DNA from: Plasmodiophora brassicae
Lineage: Eukaryota; Endomyxa; Phytomyxea; Plasmodiophorida; Plasmodiophoridae
Direction of reading: 5' to 3'
Length of the DNA: 64,000 bases
NCBI GenBank assembly: GCA_039704465.1
Contig: JASFAU010000005.1
Span: 1,178,001 to 1,242,000, forward strand
Numbering within the stretch: the stretch's first letter is position 1; each line of letters opens with the position of its first letter. This document shows, in pieces, positions 21,791-33,023 of this stretch. The translations under genes and the position numbers were made by a program. A model generated the notes under the pieces. That model was given only the letters and a program-made list of their open reading frames with translations, was not told where the DNA came from and made no database searches.

Positions 21791-23337
21791 TCAGACCAGG
21801 GAGAAGACGGCGTTGTGACGGGCGATTCGTGGTCCGACTTCCTCGTACTCGGCCTTCGAATAGCTGTTCTTGTAGAATTGAGGCTGTGAACGCATCGGTG
21901 AGCCCATCGGATAGAACGCGCATCGGTGACGCCCCGTATACCATGGATGCCAGCATGCTACCGCCGAACCAGACAGCGAATCTCTGCATGCGATGGGAGA
22001 TCACGTTCACCTCTGTCCGGGACAACTGGATCTTGCCGCTGGCCTGCTGTTCAGCCTGACGACAGCAATGTCAGAGCACAGTCTAGCACCCGTCGCTACA
22101 ATGTGAACACGTACCAGCGCAAATCGGCCGTCGCTCAACCTCTTCACATCCCGCTGTATGCGTCTGCCAAAGTCCTTGAACATCGTGGACCCACCCGACA
22201 GCACAATATTCTTGTACAGCGGACGCCGCGTATCGATCGGGCAGGCCTGGATCGTCTCGTCGACGACGTTCGGCAGCGGCACGGTGAACTCGGAGCTGAA
22301 GATCTCCGGGCTGAAGAAGATCTCGGGACCCAGGAAACGTTCGTACCCGACATCAACCTCGGTAGACCCTGCCGTCTTGACGTTCGACTGGAGCGTATCA
22401 TGCTTAGGCAACGGTTCGACACGCACGCTAGCGGATCCAGCTTACGACGCTCTCTGTCTTGAAAAACTTGGACGGTTCGGCGTCGTACTTGCTGTACTCC
22501 TTGACGATATCCGGGCACACGTAGCAGTATTTCTCCTTGATACGACGGGCGATCAGCAGCGAATCCTCCGGTGGCAGCTTCTCGTTTCGTTCGCGCAACT
22601 GCTGCTGAATGAACTTGGTGATATCACTGCCGGCCAACGGGATGTGCTTGATGCAGCTGCCGATGACGTATCCATCGACGACCGGGATCACGTGCGTCAC
22701 ACCATCGCCGGAATCGATGACCGTCCCCGTCAGCGTCCTCGTCGCCGTATCCGACGCCCAGGACGCAATCAACGCCAGCACGGCCTGCACTCCGATGTAC
22801 ATTCCAGGGACGTTGAACGTCTCGAACATGATCTCGGCTGTGTACTCACGGTTCTCGGGCGTGTTCATGGGCGGCTCCGTCAGAAGAACTGTGATACCCG
22901 AATCCCGATTAGACCATGCGAACTAGAAGCGCATGTGCCCGACCGTAATGCTCTTCGGGGTCGGCTCGCAGGTACTGGTAGATGCAGCGTTGCCAGAATT
23001 TCTCCATGTTGTCCCAGTTGTCGACGATACCATGCTTGATCGGGTAATCAATAGCGTAGTTGCGTCTGGCATCGGCGGCCTCCTTGCCGATGTAGAAATC
23101 CAGGTCCTGAATCTCGCTGATCTGAGGGTTGGATATCCAGTCAGTCGAGCGATGGAATGCCAGACGAGGGCGAACAGGGCCGACCTTCTTGCCCTGGCCG
23201 GGGACCTGGTTGGCGATCAGGGTCGGGACGATGAAATTCGGCTCGGCATTGCCGGCGAACCCCATCTTGGTGTACCCTGTGCCGTTATCGATCACCATGG
23301 GCGGCTTCAGGCCCCAGTTCATGGCCGCGTCCGCCAT
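21791..23337 (-). CDS. ARP3: Actin-related protein 3 (Arp2/3 complex)
   Basis: Actin-like subunit of the Arp2/3 complex, which nucleates branched actin filaments. The start at 23337 opens [19 protein letters not shown] and continues [20 protein letters not shown], the actin-fold phosphate loop in its Arp3 form. Further exons have [20 protein letters not shown], the second phosphate loop [19 protein letters not shown], the Arp3-typical insert [38 protein letters not shown] and [23 protein letters not shown] last intron (donor GTATACGG) joins [20 protein letters not shown], ending FSLV at 21791. Five exons in all; the exact boundary after NSRPAARSS is approximate. Confidence 0.95.
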
Positions 23338-23713
23338 CGTCGCGCCCGGCACAAAATCAGACTGAACACACACGACACGACCGACGCCGCCCCGTCGACC
23401 CTAAAATCAGAAACACCCGGCGTGCTATTTTCAGATCACACTCGCCGCTCTTGGCGTCACCACACATACAACACCATGGTCCCGTGGATGCGCTTCGGCA
23501 CGGATTGGCTGCAGTCCCACCGATGAGCTGCAGTCGACACACGTGTGAGCTGCACCGTCCGCACGAGTGGGCATCTGCCTGGGGAACTGCATTGCAATAG
23601 GGGCAAGCTGCAGTTCACTGCTGGTGCGCTGCAGTTAAACGCATGTGCGTCGCAGTGTCCACAGAAACATGCAGTAGAAGTTGTACCAATTGTTAATTAT
23701 GCCGCCTGGAATG
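23338..23713. promoter_or_regulatory. Arp3 upstream region with four GCTGCAGT motifs
   Basis: GCTGCAGT occurs at 23508, 23527, 23607 and 23628, four copies in 128 bp, plus looser variants (AACTGCAT, GTCGCAGT). The block lies between the Arp3 start and the stop of the RCC1 protein gene, so it would be the Arp3 promoter. The core CTGCAG is palindromic. A factor binding site is only a guess. Confidence 0.35.
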
Positions 23714-26700
23714 CTATGTGGCCAGGACGATCGCATCGCTGGTGCTGGCAGCGAGTCTGATGGTGCAGGGCGCGTCGTCGTTGGCGACGCTACGGGTGTC
23801 GATGCGCACAGGGCGTGATGCGAGTCCGAATCCCCAAGCGAACGCGTCTCCAGTGCCGGTGATGGCGACCGTGAAGACCGTCCCGCAGGCGACGTCGACG
23901 ACGCCGCCCAGTTCCGATACGCACCCGGGTACCCGGTCGAAGCTGGCGTGCGTCTCCCGCCCCAACTGCTCCGTCTGTGCATCACCCCAGGTCCACAGTC
24001 GCCCATCATCTGCAATAGACGAATCGTGTCATGGGCAAGTACGGCAACACCACCGAGGTCCCACACCTACCGGATACCGCAGCCGTCATACGATCCCCAC
24101 AGGACACCTTCGTGACGCTGACGCCGTTCAGCGCCGTGACCTGCTCTGGCCTGGCGACAATGGTGCCCGTATCGTCATCCGTCCCGGCGGAGGTGATGCC
24201 GCACTGCCCGAGCTCGTTATCGCCCCAGGCGAACACCTGCCCGCCTTCCAGGATGGCCACGCAATGCTGATCGCCTAGCGACGCTTGGCGGGCGGGGCCC
24301 GGTATTCCAACGGCCTCGGGGACGAGCGCCGGCGAATCGGACCCGTTGCCGACCTGCCCGGCACGACCAGCGCCCCAGACGAACAGCGCGCCCGTGTCTG
24401 TGATCGCCAACGAGTTGAACTGGCCCGCGGCAACCTGGTCGATACGTGCGGAAAGGGCACCGACCAGCGTCGGGCTGGGGCAATCGCGTTCGTCGCCGTG
24501 TCCGAGGCGACCAGTCTCGCCGCTCCCCCACGTATACACCTTGCCGTCATCGGTCAGCGCCACAGAATGCTCGCGCGCGCACGCGATCGATTTGAACGCG
24601 ATCGCCAGCGACACGGGTACACGTTGCGGAACCGCGACGACGTCGTACCCCGCGTTAATGCCCAAGCGTAGCCCATCGCGGTCCTCGCCCCAGACGAGAA
24701 CCTGCCCCGAGCGGTCGACGACGCCGAAGTGGAACGCCCCGGCGGCGATCTGCGCGACCTGCTTCCCCAGCAACGCCTCGAAGCGTGCCGTCGTCCGGGT
24801 CGCCGGGGCGAACTCGAAGCACTGCTGGCCGTCGACCACGAGGGCCAGCATGACGTCGGGGCCACCGGCGGCGACGTTCGTCACGAGTTGCCCGTGGAGC
24901 TTGTCGACCCGACGCGGGACGGGCGTTTCCAATGCGTAACCCCAGGCGTGCACGTCGCCGTTCCGCGCGACGGCCAGCGACGTTGTCGACCCGACCGCGA
25001 TCGCGACGACGTCCGACAGCGAGGCGACGTGGACGGGCGCGACCTGGTCGACGTTGTCCATGACGCCGATCTGGTGCGTCTCCCCGCTGCCGAACGAGTA
25101 GACGGCGCCGGATCGCGTCAGCGCCGTCGTGTGCCGCTCGCCGCAGGCCACGCCGACGACGTCGCCGACGAGCGACACGACGCGCGGCACGAGCTCGTCG
25201 TCGGTGTCGTTCCCGTGGCCGAGGCACCCGAACTCAGCCGCGCCCCAGGTCAGCAACGCGCCGGACGACGTCACGGCCGCGGCATGGCGATCGCCGAACG
25301 CGATGGAGACGACGGGGAGGGCCGCGTCCGGGATGGTTGCCAGGCAAGGTTGCAGGCTGGGGCGGCGCTCGCCCTCCCCGATCTGCCCTGAGTCGCCGGC
25401 GCCACAGACCCAGACGCGTCCGACGTCGTCCAGGAACCCGCTGTTGAACTGGCCGGCGCCGACGCCAACGATGCGATGGTCGGCGAACGCGCCCGCCGCG
25501 ATCGCCGTCGGCGTGTCCAGGTCCAGGTCGCGATCCTGGCCCAGGCGGCCGTTCAGCGCCGACCCGAACGTGTACGCCGTCCCCGGGCGCGTGCACACGA
25601 CGGTGTGGTCGAACCCGCAGGCGACGTGGCGGACGGGCTCGCCGATCGGCACGAGCGTGGCCGGCAACAGCGTCGGCGATGCCGGCGAGATCCCGCACTG
25701 GCCGTGGTCGTTGGCGCCCCAGGCCAGCAGCAGGCCAGCGCTGGTGATGGCGGCGGCGTGGTCGCGACCCTGCACGACCTCGTGTTCAACGGGGGCCGTC
25801 GTCTGCGTCGCCGACGCGTACGTACCGCGCCGATGGCGATGATCTGGCGGCGGCCCATTCCGTCCGGCACGTCGATCGGCATCGGGCGCGTCATGGACGA
25901 CGCCCCGAATTGGACGACGTCGCCGCCAGCAGCGGCACGGCTGGCGTCGTCAGCCACCGCCGTCGCGTCCGTCTGCCGTGCGGGCTCGACGATGACGTCG
26001 TGGTCGGTGGCCTCGGCGGCCGCGGCAGCGGTTGAAGACTGTGCGGCGTCGACAGGTGCACTGTCGTCGTCTCGTGGGTCCACAACGACAGGGGCATCTG
26101 CTGTAGCGGGCGACGGGTCGAGCTCGCCCTGGAGGTGCCGCAGGAGCGATCCGGGGTCGATCGCGGCGTCGTTGACGGTGACGCGGGAGAGAAGCTCAAC
26201 GACGCGTTGCTGCCCCCGCCACATCTCCTGGCGAAGGTCGCGTCCGAGGTGCGACATGGCGACCGGAACGTCGTTCTGCTGCTGGAGGATCGCGTCCCGG
26301 AGCGACGCGATCTGGGCCTGCAGGGCCTGCTCGAGCTGGTCGACGGCGACAGCGGGCCCGCCCGTCGAGTCCGACAGGACCCGCTGCAGGCGCTGCTCGA
26401 GGCGCGCGCGCTCGTCGCCCTCGGCCTGCACCAGCGACGTCAGCTGCGCCTGGCCGTCCGTCACGTTCTCCTGCAACTTCACGAACAGGTCCCGCATCTC
26501 GCCCTGGAACCTGCCGATGAACCGCCGGAAGCCCTGTCGCGCCCCGCCTCAGCGACCGCCGTCGCTGCGTCACACGACGCGCGCAGTCACCTTCTCGAAC
26601 AGGGCCTGCTGCTCCGATTGTGCCTCCAGCGCCTGTTGCAGGGCGGCGGTACGCGACAGCGCGTCCTGGCGCATGGACTCGACGTCGTCCTGGCGGGCGA

Positions 26701-27238
26701 GGCGCTCGCGATCGACGGCGGCCGCGATCGTGTCGAACCGGGACGCCAGCGCCGTTGCCGTCGATGACGCCCATTGCTTCAGGCGCTGGGCGCCTTCGTC
26801 GCCGATCTCCCTGATCTGGTCGCCCGTCTGCGCCAGTGTCCGGTCGAGCCGAGCCAGCTGCGATGTGGTGCGCTCGACGACGACGTGCACCGCCTGTGCG
26901 CGTCCTGCATGGTCGTCGAGGCGCGCCTCGACCTCGACGAGCCGCTCCTGGAGTCGCTGGACGAGCCGCTCGAGGGACCGCTGGCCGCGTTCGGCGGTTT
27001 CAGACGCGCGGGCGACGAGCGCGTCACTGGACAGCGCCTGCGCGCTGATCCGATCCTGGCAGTCGTTAACGGACGCGAACGTCTCCTGCTGGACGCGTCT
27101 GACGTCGCGCGCCACGCGAACCAGGACGCGCTCGAGCCGCTCGACGTGCGCCTCCAGGCGTTCCGCGCCGACCTTCGTGGGGCCTCGCTCAGCGCCCTCC
27201 TGCCACGGGTCGACGATGTCGGGGAGCCTCGTCGACAT
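23714..27238 (-). CDS. Coiled-coil protein with C-terminal RCC1 repeats
   Basis: Start at 27238 (MSTRLPDIVDPWQEG). The first about 300 residues are a long heptad-rich coiled coil (LERVLVRVARDVRRVQQ; LERLVQRLQERLVEVEARL; LRQEMWRGQQRVVELLSRV), with one intron (donor GTGACT) after LFEK. A short disordered Ala/Asp-rich region follows. A 56-nt intron (GTACGTACG...GTGCAG) joins IIAIGA to GRDHAAAITSAGLLLAWG, the first RCC1 repeat. About ten or more RCC1 repeats then follow, each with the VACGxxHTxALT and WGxGxxGQLG patterns, so at least one full seven-bladed propeller is present. A last intron near 24010 leads to the terminal exon ending AIVLAT. RCC1 proteins act as guanine exchange factors or binding scaffolds; which applies here is unknown. 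Confidence 0.85.
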
Positions 27239-27606
27239 GGCGGGTACCCGTCAGCCAGCGTACCGGCGATCGCCTGTGTGCTTTGACAAAGGCGCGCACA
27301 TCGTTTATTGACGGATTCAGTACGTGATGCCAGCCAGTGTTCAAAAGCGGTACAACGAGTGGTGGCGAAGGTGGTTCTTGTTCGGTCAGTGCAGTGGTCG
27401 TAGGCGATCGCATAGGTCGAATAGTGATGACAAAGGTTGAGGTGTGTGTGTGTGTGGGGGGTCGGAAGTCGGAGAGAGCGGAGGAACGAGGAGGAGGAGG
27501 AGGACGGGCAACGCGGCGATGATATTAATGGCGACGGGAACGCCCCTGTGGTGCCGCCGCTCAGCGAACGCACGTGTCAACAGTGGGCAACCGCACTCGA
27601 CAGTAC
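27239..27606. other. Spacer with GT and GGA simple repeats
   Basis: 368 bp between the RCC1-protein start and the LARP4 stop. It contains a (GT)n run followed by a purine-rich GGA-repeat tract at about 27441-27510. No gene seen. Confidence 0.5.
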
Positions 27607-29169
27607 CTATTCAGCCTGCTGAGCGCCCGGCTTGTCCAACGTCGCTGTCCCAACAGTGACGGGCGCGGCCGGGACGGTTCGTCTGGCGATGGACGCGTAC
27701 GAGAACGGCTTCTGGGGCTCGCTGGCGTCCGGCGCCGACGACACGTCCCTGGGCGTGGTCGCCGCCGCCGCCGCCGCCTGCCCGCCAGCGTCACATTCGT
27801 TCTTGGACGGCGGGCTGGCCGGTTGCGCGGCGACAGCGGCCGGCATCGAAACGGGCTCGACGACGTGGCCATTCGACGACGGCGCGGGCGGCGGTGGACT
27901 GCCCGCCGTCGACGCGACCTTGGCGCCGCCGTTCACCGTCGACGCCGTCCTGCTGACGTACGAGTTCGCGGCGGACGGCGACGGCGGGCACGACCGTCTC
28001 CCTGCGTTCGACGGCGACGCCGCCGTCGGGAGCGCTGGGAAGTTCTCCAGGCCGAGGTCGGGCTTCACAGCGGGCGCCGCGTCGGACGAATCCGCCAGCG
28101 TGGCCGACGCCGCCGCCGACGACGCATCGTCGCTGCGCCTGCCCGGGTAGAACGGGTGATGGGTCGACGAGCGCGCGTGCCTTGGCTTGCGTGGTCGTTG
28201 CTGCTGTCCTCCTGTCGACGACGACGTGACCCCGTTGGGGGTCTGGCTGCTGTTGCTGGACCCCGGGGCACTCGCCGGCTGCTGGTGGGCGCCGGCGAAC
28301 TCGCGAGGTGGCTTGCGCGCGCCGCCGACTCTTCGTCGGGGCGGTGCGTCGCCCGACGGCGCCCCCGGGCGATGATCACCCGACGTTCTCCTCGGCTGCC
28401 CCTGCGCCGGCATGGCCGCCGGATAAATAGGCCGCCCTTCGTGGTCGTAGAGCGGCGCGGCGATGAACGACTGCGATCGGCGCAGGTTCCAGCGCATGTC
28501 GACAGGGGGCATCGGCCGGCCGACGCCGCCGCCCGGGAACATCAGGCCGTGCGGCGGGAAGACGGCCGACGCCGGCACCGCCATCATCGGCACCGTCTCC
28601 TGGTGGTACGACCGCATCATGTTCTCCGATTTGACGCGCATGCTGACCGGCTTGCCGTTGAACGTCTGCTGGCGAATGTACTGCGCCGAGCGTAGGCAGG
28701 CGTCCTCGTCCTCGAACGTCACGAACCACGTGTCGCCAATGTCGTCGTGGAGCGACAGGACCTTACCGCAGGCGTCGTTGTCGAACAGGGAGAGAATGTC
28801 GTCGCGGGGCGTGTCCGACGGGATGTCGCGCAGGATGATGGTGGTGCGTTCGGCGGGTTTCATGGCGGCGCGAACCTTGGTGCCGGTCGCGTCGAGCTCG
28901 AGCAGTTTCGATCGGCGGATGCTGGCGATGATGTCGTCCATGTCGTCGGTGAACCGTTTGACCTTCTTGAAGTCGGCGATGACGGCCAGGTCGACGTACT
29001 GGCTATCGTCCATCTGCGACCGCAGGTACGCATCCGTCGCCAGGTTCTGCTGCGAGAAGTAAAACTCGATCTGCGTCTGCACGTGCGCCGTGGCTCGCGA
29101 CGGCGACACGTCCGGCGACGCGTGCACCGAGGTCGGCGCCGACCATGAATGTTGGGCGCGCCCCGACAT
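27607..29169 (-). CDS. La-related protein, LARP4 type
   Basis: RNA-binding protein; LARP4 proteins bind poly(A) and PABP and stabilise mRNAs. The start at 29169 (MSGRAQHSWSAPTSV) gives 520 residues without introns. The La motif spans about residues 28-110 (IEFYFSQQNLATDAYLRSQM, then VDLAVIADFKKVKRFT). An RRM follows at about 115-190 (TTIILRDIPSDTPRDDILSL, GDTWFVTFEDEDACLRSAQY). This RRM resembles LARP4 rather than LARP1, LARP7 or genuine La. The C-terminal half is low-complexity and rich in Pro, Ser and Ala, with short conserved-looking patches LENFPALP and PFSYASIARR. Upstream in-frame Mets to 29325 are possible but unlikely. Confidence 0.88.
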   Translation of the reverse strand: MSGRAQHSWSAPTSVHASPDVSPSRATAHVQTQIEFYFSQQNLATDAYLRSQMDDSQYVDLAVIADFKKVKRFTDDMDDIIASIRRSKLLELDATGTKVRAAMKPAERTTIILRDIPSDTPRDDILSLFDNDACGKVLSLHDDIGDTWFVTFEDEDACLRSAQYIRQQTFNGKPVSMRVKSENMMRSYHQETVPMMAVPASAVFPPHGLMFPGGGVGRPMPPVDMRWNLRRSQSFIAAPLYDHEGRPIYPAAMPAQGQPRRTSGDHRPGAPSGDAPPRRRVGGARKPPREFAGAHQQPASAPGSSNSSQTPNGVTSSSTGGQQQRPRKPRHARSSTHHPFYPGRRSDDASSAAASATLADSSDAAPAVKPDLGLENFPALPTAASPSNAGRRSCPPSPSAANSYVSRTASTVNGGAKVASTAGSPPPPAPSSNGHVVEPVSMPAAVAAQPASPPSKNECDAGGQAAAAAATTPRDVSSAPDASEPQKPFSYASIARRTVPAAPVTVGTATLDKPGAQQAE

Positions 29170-29451
29170 TATTTGTGGAGGACGACGGGTGGTGGCGCGC
29201 GCAGCACAGAACCCCGCCAGATCCAATCGCCAAGGCGCTGTGGCTGATCCCGCTCGGTCGAGACGCGGCAAGCCCGTAGCGGACTTCCACGGACTGCGTG
29301 GCACATCCACTGACGCACCGCACAATGTTGCGCCACTGGCTACTACTGCCCGCCCCTAATATTATTGTACGAACCCAGCAACCCGCCCGCCTCCGTCTGG
29401 CGGGACTGACCTGGACGCTACCAAATACAGGGAATAATTTATACGGGTGGA

Positions 29452-32409
29452 TTACGGGTTCACGGTGACAATGAGCTGCTCGGGCGGACGCAGCAGGGCG
29501 GCGACGGTGACGGCCGGTTCGCCGGTGCTAGACGATTCCGACCGAAGCCACGCGTTCAGGGCAAACTTCTTGTCCAGCGAGGTGAAGTGGGTGCCGGCGT
29601 CGATCTCGGCGGCGATCTCGGGGAAACGCGGGTGGAGGCGCAGGCGCCGCTTCGCCTCGCTCATGACTGACGAGCGACGAGCGGTCTGCCGGTCGGCGGC
29701 GGCCCGCGTCTGGATTCGCCATCTCGTGAAGCTCACTGCCATTGCGCAAATAGCAAAGACGACCGCCCAAGGTACAAACGCTTCCGACCAGGATGGCGGC
29801 GCGCTCGACGAGAGCGACGACGCCACCAAGACGATGCTGGACGCGGCTGCGGCCCAGAACACCGATAGGCGGATCTGCAAGACGACCTGATCCAACACAG
29901 GTTTGCCGATCACGAAGAGCCCGGCGATGGCCATCAGAACCAGCAACGCGCATACGCACTGCAGGTGGAAGTCGATGGCGCCCGCCTGGTTCGTGACGAC
30001 GTCCAGCAGGGCGAGCACGAAGAACAGCGTCCGCGTACCGACGAGAGCGGCCGGGTCCATGCGGATCTGACGACAGCCGTCTCGCGCTTGCAGGACGGGT
30101 TCGGAGAGCATCACCAGCGGGACGTGAACGATCAGACTGCCCAGCGCTGCAATGAACAGGACAATGTCGGGTGGCGACATGTAGCATCTCGGTGGATAAA
30201 CTGGCGAATGCTGCGACTTTGCCGGACACGAGAACGTCGAGAGCAGAACGCGACAAATGGGCAGGAATGTCGCGGTCAGGACCAGGGACAAGATTTGATC
30301 GGCCGCCCATAATGACGGCAGGAACGACCTTGCTTCGACCCATAACCGCAGCAGGCACACAGCAATCACACAGCACAGCGTGACGGTCCGCCAGGCATCC
30401 TTCCCGAAGTCCAGCAAGAATCCACGCAGGACGACCTCAGGCGTCGACCGATGCTCGACCGACAGCGCCACAGCGGTCAGTTCGACAAGCTCGAACGCGA
30501 GCCCCACCAGGACGAACGCGTTCTGCCGCAAATGAAACGGCGGGTACCGTGCGCTCTGCTTGGCGAAACGCGCCTCGATGCGTTCGTACAGCTTGGCGAA
30601 CCCATGCCAGAGAGCGAAGGCGATATGAGCCATGATGATGGCAGAGAAGAGCGCCGCTGATATATCGGCGAGGCCGATCTCCAGACCGGTCCCTGTGATG
30701 TCGAACATGTACCACCAGATCTCGGTCGAGAATGTTAACCCCAGCATGGCGAACGTCGTCCAGACGAAGACGAACGCGAACGATAACCAGAAGGCGATGT
30801 GACGCGGGACAGAGCTGAGCCACCACCACGGCACCCACCAGTACGTCCTGATGTTGTTATGGCGAACGTCGACGGCACGAGCTTCACGTAGGTATGCGAC
30901 TTCAGGAACCGCTCGATCAATGCCCAAGCCAGTCATGGACACGGACGTCATCCAGGACAGATGCGGGAGTTGCGTTCGTAGCATGGCGTAGATCGGCGGG
31001 TCACCATCGTCGTTGCTAACGCCCTTTGCAGCAGGGAACCTTGCGGCCAGGAAGTTACGCGTTTGGAACAGGAAATTGGCGGCTTCGACATTCTTGCGCC
31101 TGGCCGCAATGGCCAACGGCGTGTTTCCTTCTCGACAGACGACGTCGAGGCTGGCGCCTTTGGAGGCGAGCAGTTCCAGCATGGAGGCCGATCCACAGGC
31201 GGCCGCCGTGTGCACTGGCGTGAATCCGTCGTGATCCGGAACGGCAACGTCGCCGCCTTCGTCGTCCAGCAATTGTACCAGATCAGGCCGGCCCGCACGA
31301 ACCGCGAAATGCATGGGCGTGACGCCTCTATCGTCGCCCGCGTGTGGGGCACTCGAGTGCCGGACGAGCTCGAGCACAGTCTGCAGGTCGGCGCCCGCTC
31401 GACAGGCAACAGCAACAGGAGTGAAACCCGACGCGTTACGAACGTCAAAGTCAACGCCGGCGCTGAACAGGACGCGAACCAGACGGCCGTGGTCACCGTC
31501 CACACGTTCCGCAGCGTAATGAGCGGCCGTGTTCCCACGTTGATCGACGCGTTTCGCGGGCGGCCCAGACTGCCTGTGCTCCAGGACGAGAACGGCAGCA
31601 ATGTCGGCGGCGGACGGGCCCGACACCTGACAGCAGGCGTGCAGCGGGAAGCTGTTGCGCAGGACGAGATCGGAAGCGGCTTCGCGCGCCACGACCAGAC
31701 GTTCGGTGCCCTGAAGTTCCATGTACAGGTGCCAGGCGTACATGTGCGCCGATTCCATGCCGTTGATCGCGAACGATTGCACGGCGGCCGATCCGACCAC
31801 CGACTTGTGCGGGGTCAGGTCGGGCAGCGCCGTCGCGAACGTCCCCTCGTTGTCGTCGGCGACGATCCGTTGTGCAAAGTCTACCATGAACGGGATCGTG
31901 TCGAAGACGACGCGGTCCCAGGTGTAATCGGCCGCGACGCGTTGGAACGACGGCGACGCGAGCTGGGCGACCAGGTTTCGGGTAACCCGAATCGCCGCGC
32001 GTCGGTCGAGCGTCTGGCCGTCTTTTCGCAGCGCCTTGAGGACTTCGACGCAGATGAAACGGCCCAGGTTCTGCTGCGGGATGTCCGGGTCGGCATCCGG
32101 GTCCATGACCTTCGCGACGAATTCCTCCTGAGACATCCAGTGCGACAACGCCGCCAGGCGCAGCGCGGTCTCGACAGCCGGGATGCTGGCCCAGGACGCG
32201 TCGTGCTGTCGGAGCTGATCGATCCAGGTGGCGGCGGGAACGACGTCGCCGACCGATGCAATCACGTGCGCGCCCCAATCTGGGATGACGTCACCGGGGA
32301 ACTCGCGCCGCACCTCCGCCAGTACGGTGTTGTCGTCGTCGGGGTTGCCAGACGTCGACAACGCCGGCGCGTCATCGGCGGTCATCGGCGGCGACCGCGT
32401 GGCCGTCAC
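29452..32409 (-). CDS. Ankyrin-repeat protein with a multi-membrane-segment C-terminus
   Basis: Single-exon, 985 residues. Residues about 20-250 form a helical region of unknown family (FICVEVLKALRKDGQTLDRR). About 5-6 ankyrin repeats follow (about 270-480), such as GNTAAHYAAERVDGDHGRLV, GFTPVAVACRAGADLQTVLE, GVTPMHFAVRAGRPDLVQLL and GFTPVHTAAACGSASMLELL. From about residue 530 there are roughly ten hydrophobic segments, for example IAFWLSFAFVFVWTTFAMLG and DIVLFIAALGSLIVHVPLVM. A Trp-rich pre-membrane stretch (YWWVPWWWLS) precedes the first. The tail is basic and cytosolic-looking. Ankyrins before membrane segments recall TRP channels, but I see no clear pore motif and more than six segments. 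Alternative start at 32394. Confidence 0.8.
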   Translation of the reverse strand: MTATRSPPMTADDAPALSTSGNPDDDNTVLAEVRREFPGDVIPDWGAHVIASVGDVVPAATWIDQLRQHDASWASIPAVETALRLAALSHWMSQEEFVAKVMDPDADPDIPQQNLGRFICVEVLKALRKDGQTLDRRAAIRVTRNLVAQLASPSFQRVAADYTWDRVVFDTIPFMVDFAQRIVADDNEGTFATALPDLTPHKSVVGSAAVQSFAINGMESAHMYAWHLYMELQGTERLVVAREAASDLVLRNSFPLHACCQVSGPSAADIAAVLVLEHRQSGPPAKRVDQRGNTAAHYAAERVDGDHGRLVRVLFSAGVDFDVRNASGFTPVAVACRAGADLQTVLELVRHSSAPHAGDDRGVTPMHFAVRAGRPDLVQLLDDEGGDVAVPDHDGFTPVHTAAACGSASMLELLASKGASLDVVCREGNTPLAIAARRKNVEAANFLFQTRNFLAARFPAAKGVSNDDGDPPIYAMLRTQLPHLSWMTSVSMTGLGIDRAVPEVAYLREARAVDVRHNNIRTYWWVPWWWLSSVPRHIAFWLSFAFVFVWTTFAMLGLTFSTEIWWYMFDITGTGLEIGLADISAALFSAIIMAHIAFALWHGFAKLYERIEARFAKQSARYPPFHLRQNAFVLVGLAFELVELTAVALSVEHRSTPEVVLRGFLLDFGKDAWRTVTLCCVIAVCLLRLWVEARSFLPSLWAADQILSLVLTATFLPICRVLLSTFSCPAKSQHSPVYPPRCYMSPPDIVLFIAALGSLIVHVPLVMLSEPVLQARDGCRQIRMDPAALVGTRTLFFVLALLDVVTNQAGAIDFHLQCVCALLVLMAIAGLFVIGKPVLDQVVLQIRLSVFWAAAASSIVLVASSLSSSAPPSWSEAFVPWAVVFAICAMAVSFTRWRIQTRAAADRQTARRSSVMSEAKRRLRLHPRFPEIAAEIDAGTHFTSLDKKFALNAWLRSESSSTGEPAVTVAALLRPPEQLIVTVNP

Positions 32410-33022
32410 TACAACCTACTCCGCAATGCAACTTGCAATGATCGCCAAACTCGGCATCACGCACTTTTTCCGTTCCTGGCGTCCTGAATTTGCACTTAAC
32501 TTACCTGGCTGACCAGATCGTCAGTAGTGGGCGGGCGTCCGCCGATACACAGCGGGTGAGGGGTTGGGGCATGGTCAGCACGACTGTCGACCAGGGGCGA
32601 ACAACTGGCAGCAAATCCCGCTGGTTAAAGTCCAGCGTGGAATGATCAATGATGTCACCGTACCAGATGACGTCCCCCAGAGCGCATCGGGCAACGATAC
32701 ACCTGTGGACGGCAATTGCAAACCGTGCCGGTGCGATTGCTGTCGTGTTACTACTGTCAGGAGCCACATCACCGACAGCGTATTCCCGGATGATATGGGT
32801 AACGGGGTGCGGTAACGGCTCGCTCGACGCCCGAGGTCGCTTGTACTCATCGACATTTCCGGCTAGTATACTTAGTTTTGCTATACCATATACTTACCCA
32901 CGTCCTATCAGACCTGCACGCTTCTTGTCCGTCACGATCCGTAAACTCCGAAGGCGGTCCCATTGTTCGGGCGCAGCGCGCGGATGGTCAGGTATATGAG
33001 CGCGGGCAGCCCAGGTAGGTCT
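32410..33022. other. Spacer upstream of U6
   Basis: About 600 bp. A minus-strand frame (32501-32767; ends LTRCVSADARPLLTIWSAR) may be a small gene, but I recognise nothing in it. The last 170 bp hold AT-rich stretches and the candidate U6 TATA element, so U6 promoter sequence probably lies here. Confidence 0.35.
32991..33000 (+). promoter_or_regulatory. TATA-like element of the U6 gene
   Basis: GGTATATGAG lies about 25-35 bp before the inferred U6 5' end, the usual place for the TATA box of an RNA polymerase III type 3 promoter. Confidence 0.5.
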
Positions 33023-33023
33023 T

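Noticed and set aside
25476..27311. 611-codon plus-strand open frame
   Set aside because: Antisense to the coiled-coil/RCC1 gene; Arg/Ser-rich shadow.
31063..32487. 474-codon plus-strand open frame
   Set aside because: Antisense to the ankyrin membrane protein; no domain.
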